A DNA stretch of 64,000 bases from Chitinophaga rhizosphaerae. Lineage in GTDB: Bacteria; Bacteroidota; Bacteroidia; Chitinophagales; Chitinophagaceae. The position numbers and the translations under genes are program-made. Below are positions 60,508 to 64,000 of this stretch, one piece after another; positions within the stretch are counted from its first letter, which is position 1; each line of letters opens with the position of its first letter. Location: the NCBI RefSeq assembly GCF_003958645.1, contig NZ_RXLO01000008.1, positions 186,001 through 250,000 of the forward strand, in the 5' to 3' direction. The notes under the pieces were generated by a model. That model did not search any database. It worked only from the letters and a program-made list of their open reading frames with translations, and had not been told where the DNA came from.

Positions 60508-61338
60508 TTAAGAGATGTTATAAAATGCCGCGGCGTTGTTGCCCATAATGCGCTGCTGCTCGCTTGCGGAAAGTGCCGATATGAAATTATCGACGATGCT
60601 TTTCTGCCGGGCGTAATCAGCCGCCAGCAGGCAAACCGGCCAATCGGAGCCGTACATGAGGCGCTCCGGCCCGAAGGCTTCCAGCACCGTATCCAGGTAC
60701 GGCCGGAAGTCGGCTTCCTTCCAGTTTTGCATATCGGCTTCGGTCACCATTCCGCTGAGCTTGCAATGCACCTGCGGCGAGCGCGCTATGCGGCGGATGT
60801 GTTTGGTCCAGTCGCCGATTTCTTTCTTTTTGATGTAAGGTTTGGCGAGATGGTCGATCACCAGCGGCTGCTCCGGGTGCCGCTCCACGAACTGTTCCAC
60901 GGCGGGCAGCTGGCGGGGGAACACGAGCACGTCGTACGTGAAGCCATGCTTTTTCAGCGCAGCGATCCCGTTATTGAAATCTTCGCGCAGCAAAAATCCA
61001 TCGTCCGGTTCGCCCTGTACGATATGACGGAAACCCTTTACCAGTGGCTCTCCCGCCCAAAACGCCAGCCTTTCGGCCACGTTGGGCGAACGCAGGTCTA
61101 CCCATCCTACCACTGCCTTCACGATATCGCTGCCTTTGGCGCAATCCACGAGGAATTGCGTTTCGGCTTCAGACTGGTCTGCCTGAACGGCCACACAGGC
61201 GTCTATGCCTGCGGATTTGAGAAGGGGTGCCAGGTCGGCGGGGAGGAAATCGCGGCGGATGACGTTCATCTCTTCCGTGATCCAGGCGTCGCGTACGGGG
61301 TCGAACTGCCAGAAGTGCTGGTGTGCATCAATTGTCAT
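60508..61338 (-). CDS. Amidohydrolase-fold L-fucono-lactonase
   Basis: 276 residues, COG3618 lactonase: the metal motif HQHFW at 6-10 (HxH), FRHIVQGEPDD, VIDHLAKP and YGSDWPVC carry the ligands and catalytic Asp. Related enzymes open L-fuconolactone or rhamnonolactone. Operon neighbours fix L-fucono-1,5-lactone as the likely substrate. Thirteen bases separate it from the dehydrogenase gene. Confidence 0.88.
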   Translation of the reverse strand: MTIDAHQHFWQFDPVRDAWITEEMNVIRRDFLPADLAPLLKSAGIDACVAVQADQSEAETQFLVDCAKGSDIVKAVVGWVDLRSPNVAERLAFWAGEPLVKGFRHIVQGEPDDGFLLREDFNNGIAALKKHGFTYDVLVFPRQLPAVEQFVERHPEQPLVIDHLAKPYIKKKEIGDWTKHIRRIARSPQVHCKLSGMVTEADMQNWKEADFRPYLDTVLEAFGPERLMYGSDWPVCLLAADYARQKSIVDNFISALSASEQQRIMGNNAAAFYNIS

Positions 61339-61368
61339 AACGTTGTAATTGGCGTGGTCGTATCAGTT

Positions 61369-61698
61369 CTACAATGAAAATACCTTGTCCATCATCACCC
61401 ATTTCTCGCCCGGTTTGGCTACGGGGATGGATTGCTGGTATTTCCACATGAGCGTTTCCCATTCCTGCACTTTCGGGTTGGCCGCGTCCATGGCGGCTTT
61501 CCTTTCAAACGAGAAATCCGGCCCTACTTCCATGATCATGAACATACGGTTGCCCGCACGGTAGATCTCGCAGGCGGTAACGCCGGCGCCTCGGATGCTG
61601 TCCAGGATTTCCGGCCAAACGGCGCGATGGTACGCTTCGTATTCTGCGATAAGCGCCGGATCGTTTTTCAGATCCAGCGCCAGGCAATATCTTTTCAT
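61369..61698 (-). CDS. L-rhamnose/L-fucose mutarotase
   Basis: 109 residues of the RhaM/YiiL fold: MKRYCLALDLKNDPALIAEYEAYH, IYRAGNRMFMIMEV and WKYQQSIPVA are the family landmarks, with the conserved His and Tyr in AYHRAVWPE. It interconverts the anomers of a 6-deoxyhexose so that the dehydrogenase gets its preferred form. Context favours L-fucose. Separated by four bases from the FAH-type gene upstream. Confidence 0.87.
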   Translation of the reverse strand: MKRYCLALDLKNDPALIAEYEAYHRAVWPEILDSIRGAGVTACEIYRAGNRMFMIMEVGPDFSFERKAAMDAANPKVQEWETLMWKYQQSIPVAKPGEKWVMMDKVFSL

Positions 61699-61702
61699 AT
61701 CG

Positions 61703-62557
61703 TTATTTTTTCCAGGCTTCAGCGGTTTGTTGGGAAGTGCCCAGCCCGTCGATCCCCAGTTCGATCACGTCCCCGGCTTTCAGGTAAATCTGGGGATTGA
61801 AGCCCAAACCTACACCAGCAGGGGTTCCGGTAGAAATCACGTCGCCCGGGAGCAGGGTCATGAACTGGCTCAGGTACGAAACGATGAAGGGGATTTTGAA
61901 GATGAGGTTGGACGTGTTGCCGTCTTGCATGGTTTTGCCGTTTACGGTCAGCCACAGGCGCAGATTGTTCACATCACTGATCTCATCTTTGGTAACCAGC
62001 CAGGGGCCGAGCGGCGCGAAAGTGTCGCTAGATTTGCCTTTCACCCACTGCCCGTTTCTTTCCAGCTGGAATTCGCGTTCGCTGTAATCGTTGTGCAGCG
62101 CGTAACCGGCCACATAATCCATGGCTTCGCTTTCGTCTACATAGCTGGCTTTCTTGCCGATCACTACGGCCAGTTCCACTTCCCAGTCGGTTTTCACACT
62201 GTTGCGGGGGATCACGAGGTTATCGTTGGGCCCAACGAGCGAGGAGGTGGATTTAAAGAATACGATGGGTTCTGCGGGAATGGCCGCGCCGGTTTCTTTC
62301 GCGTGATCGGCGTAGTTCAGGCCGATGCAGATGATCTTGGAAGGGCGCTGCACGCAGGGACCGAGACGGGTACCGGCGGGAACGGACGGGCACCCGGCGC
62401 CGTTGGCAGCCCACCAGGACTGTAAACGGGCAAGACCGTCGGTCTCAAAAAAACGCTCTCCGAAATCCTCTCCGAAAGCGGACACGTCAAACATGCCGTT
62501 GTCTGTAACTACACCCGGTTTCTCTTCACCCGGCAATCCGAACCTGATTAATTTCAT
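61703..62557 (-). CDS. FAH-family 2,4-diketo-3-deoxy-L-fuconate hydrolase
   Basis: 284 residues. The fumarylacetoacetate hydrolase fold is shown by IGLNYADHAKETGA, EPIVFFKSTSS, DWEVELAVVIG and GDVISTGTPAGVGLG, with the metal-binding Glu and Asp residues. In the non-phosphorylative fucose route such enzymes cleave 2,4-diketo-3-deoxy-L-fuconate to pyruvate and L-lactate. Starts 9 bases after the lipoprotein gene. Substrate from context. Confidence 0.88.
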   Translation of the reverse strand: MKLIRFGLPGEEKPGVVTDNGMFDVSAFGEDFGERFFETDGLARLQSWWAANGAGCPSVPAGTRLGPCVQRPSKIICIGLNYADHAKETGAAIPAEPIVFFKSTSSLVGPNDNLVIPRNSVKTDWEVELAVVIGKKASYVDESEAMDYVAGYALHNDYSEREFQLERNGQWVKGKSSDTFAPLGPWLVTKDEISDVNNLRLWLTVNGKTMQDGNTSNLIFKIPFIVSYLSQFMTLLPGDVISTGTPAGVGLGFNPQIYLKAGDVIELGIDGLGTSQQTAEAWKK

Positions 62558-62566
62558 ATCCTTAGA

Positions 62567-63313
62567 TTATTTAACTGTTTGCATTTGTTTGTATCCGATA
62601 CGGCCGTTCACGATGCGTACCTGGTAGATGTCTTCCATTTCCCCGTCTTCCAGCTCCAGCCCTACAACGCAATGATCTTCGGCAACGGCCATGATATAGG
62701 GTTTGGTGCCTTTGGGCGTCGGCATGTCGATTTCCCGGCGAACGCCGCCGTATTCCATGTACACGCCTACTTTTTCGGGGGTGGCGTTGCGCAGGTCTAC
62801 GATGAATTCGGCGATGATCTGCCCGGATTTCACCTGTTTGGCGTACCGGGTCACTTTTTCATAGTTGCGGATGGCGTCTCCCAGGCCCAGGTCTTTCTCC
62901 ATGTATTGATAGATACGCTGCGGCGGCGAGGGCACCCAAAGGATGCGGAGCGACTTCCCGTCCTGGGAGCCGTGATAATAACGGGTGTCGCGGTTTGGTT
63001 TGATGAACCCGATCCAGACGCTGTTCGGCGCGTCCCACAGCACTTTATACAACGAAGTGTCTGTAAGGTTTTGCATGAGCGGGAGGTCGTTGAACGTTTT
63101 GTCGTATTTCAGCGAATCCACCGTCCAGTAAAAAGTGACTTTGGAAGTATCTTTTTCGCGGTCCTCGATTTTAACTTCGAGGGTGCCGGCGGGTTTTGCA
63201 GGCGCAACGGGCGCATCGCCTTCATGGTAATTTTTGCGGGCCTTTTCATCAGCGCTGGGGCCGCCACAGGCGGTTAGCAGCACGAGCAGCATCCCGGGGA
63301 TGGTTTTGTACAT
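62567..63313 (-). CDS. Lipoprotein of unknown function within the fucose operon
   Basis: 248 residues. MYKTIPGMLLVLLTAC ends in a lipobox. After a Pro/Ala-rich linker the sequence is all beta: TLEVKIEDREKD, VTFYWTVDSLKYDK, SVWIGFIKPNRDTRYYHG and VGVYMEYGGVRREIDMP. I recognise no family. The start lies two bases after the stop of the dehydrogenase gene upstream and nine before the FAH-type gene, so it is firmly inside the operon. A surface glycan or sugar-related role is inference. Confidence 0.75.
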   Translation of the reverse strand: MYKTIPGMLLVLLTACGGPSADEKARKNYHEGDAPVAPAKPAGTLEVKIEDREKDTSKVTFYWTVDSLKYDKTFNDLPLMQNLTDTSLYKVLWDAPNSVWIGFIKPNRDTRYYHGSQDGKSLRILWVPSPPQRIYQYMEKDLGLGDAIRNYEKVTRYAKQVKSGQIIAEFIVDLRNATPEKVGVYMEYGGVRREIDMPTPKGTKPYIMAVAEDHCVVGLELEDGEMEDIYQVRIVNGRIGYKQMQTVK

Positions 63314-63315
63314 GA

Positions 63316-64000
63316 TCAGTTGTTCAGTTTGATAAAGCCCCCGTCTATCGGGTAATCGCAACCGGTGATGAAACCGGCTTCGTCGGAACAAAGATACAAC
63401 GCGAGATTGGCCACTTCAACAGGCTTGGCCATCCTGCCGATCGGCTGCGTTTTCGACAGCTTTTCGAACATCTCGGCTTCCTTGCCGGGATAGTTTTTGG
63501 CGATGAAACCGTCTACGAACGGCGTATGCACGCGCGCGGGCGAAACGCAGTTCACGCGGATGTTGGCGCCCAGGTAATCTTTCGCGGTGGAAAGGGTCAT
63601 GGTCAGCACCGCACCTTTGCTCATGGAATAGGCGAAACGGTCGGGGATGCCCACGCTGGAGGCGATGGATGCGATATTGAGGATGACGCCGCCGCCCTGG
63701 GACTTCATTTGCCCGATCACGGCGTACATGCAATTATAGGTTCCTTTAACGTTGACGTTGAAGACGCGGTCGAAGTCGGCTTCTGCCGTGTTTTCGAGGT
63801 TGCCCACATGCGCGATGCCGGCGCAGTTCACCAGGATGTCGAGCCGCCCGGCGGTGGATGCGATGTTATTCATTACGGTTGCCACGGCGGCCTGGTCTGC
63901 CACGTTCACCGCGTGCACGAAGGCTTTCCCGCCTTCGGCGGCGATCTCGTCGGCCGTCACTTTACCGGCTGCTTCATTCAATTCCAGCACATGCACGGTG
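63316..64000 (-). CDS. 2-Keto-3-deoxy-L-fuconate dehydrogenase-like SDR, N-terminus outside window
   Basis: About 228 residues are visible; the frame is open to the window edge and the TGxxxGIG cofactor motif is not yet reached, so the true start lies outside. It is an SDR by VNCAGIAHVG, the catalytic SIASSVG Ser, YSMSKGA (YxxxK) and the C-terminal DGGFIKLNN. In this operon it probably oxidises 2-keto-3-deoxy-L-fuconate to the 2,4-diketo acid that the FAH-type enzyme splits. The fuconate dehydratase should lie further upstream. Confidence 0.85.
   Translation of the reverse strand, partial: TVHVLELNEAAGKVTADEIAAEGGKAFVHAVNVADQAAVATVMNNIASTAGRLDILVNCAGIAHVGNLENTAEADFDRVFNVNVKGTYNCMYAVIGQMKSQGGGVILNIASIASSVGIPDRFAYSMSKGAVLTMTLSTAKDYLGANIRVNCVSPARVHTPFVDGFIAKNYPGKEAEMFEKLSKTQPIGRMAKPVEVANLALYLCSDEAGFITGCDYPIDGGFIKLNN

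Noticed and set aside
1..64000. CRISPR arrays, tRNA and rRNA genes, insertion sequences, integrases
   Set aside because: None seen: no regular repeats with spacers, no cloverleaf sequences noticed, no transposase or recombinase motifs among the translations.

Overview
The window reads as a chromosomal segment of a GC-rich member of the Bacteroidota, most likely the family Chitinophagaceae (Chitinophaga or a close relative). This rests on PorQ of the type IX secretion system, a short-chain (epimerase-like) threonine dehydrogenase, the DUF5683, DUF4382, DUF4421 and DUF4954 families, many secreted or lipobox-bearing outer-membrane proteins, the parA-parB-DUF5683-dapB order, and repeated TAnnTTTG promoter -7 elements in place of sigma-70 boxes. 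I see no rRNA, tRNA, CRISPR array, insertion sequence or integrase. Both ends cut through genes. The assignment comes from gene content, not from a database comparison.

Layout. 0-2 kb: start of a large secreted Calx-beta protein (minus). 2.3-4.4 kb: ahcY and pdxJ. 4.5-13.9 kb: a minus-strand block with an ABC exporter pair, porQ, lon, two outer-membrane barrel proteins and a membrane-anchored metallophosphoesterase. 14.2-18.0 kb: UPF0173 hydrolase, parA, parB, a DUF5683 protein and dapB. 18.1-21.9 kb: an Rrf2 regulator, a regulatory stretch with two promoters and two palindromes, then cysH-cysD-cysN for sulfate assimilation. 21.9-24.5 kb: a secreted protein of unknown role and a low-GC two-gene module that looks like a toxin-antitoxin pair. 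24.7-31.6 kb: threonine dehydrogenase, kdsA, small genes, aconitase and an HD hydrolase. 31.6-39.2 kb: DUF4421 protein, a phosphodiesterase, and a complete histidine-utilisation operon (marR-hutH-hutU-hutI-hutG). 39.3-48.7 kb: SET protein, bestrophin, MgtE, a phosphatase lipoprotein, an S9 peptidase and a 1190-residue TraB/GumN multidomain protein. 48.8-51.0 kb: an ECF42-type sigma factor with its DGPF protein and an AhpD-like protein. 51.2-55.8 kb: glmS, DUF4954 and tag. 56-58.3 kb: RlpA and an MbnH/MbnP-like copper pair. 58.4-64 kb: an L-fucose oxidation operon running off the right end.

How the genes work together. Three pathways are close to complete: sulfate to sulfite by ATP sulfurylase (CysDN) and a [4Fe-4S] APS reductase; histidine to glutamate plus formamide; and non-phosphorylative L-fucose oxidation (uptake, dehydrogenase, lactonase, mutarotase, FAH-type hydrolase, second dehydrogenase; the fuconate dehydratase is not in view).

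Most of the window is ordinary core genome. The places that most deserve a second look are the control region before cysH (two dyads, two promoters and a small ORF with tandem Cys codons), the RelE-like/helical pair at 23.7-24.5 kb, the MbnP/MbnH pair, the tripled domain inside the TraB/GumN protein, and several genes whose -7 element lies exactly four bases before the ATG, implying leaderless mRNAs.
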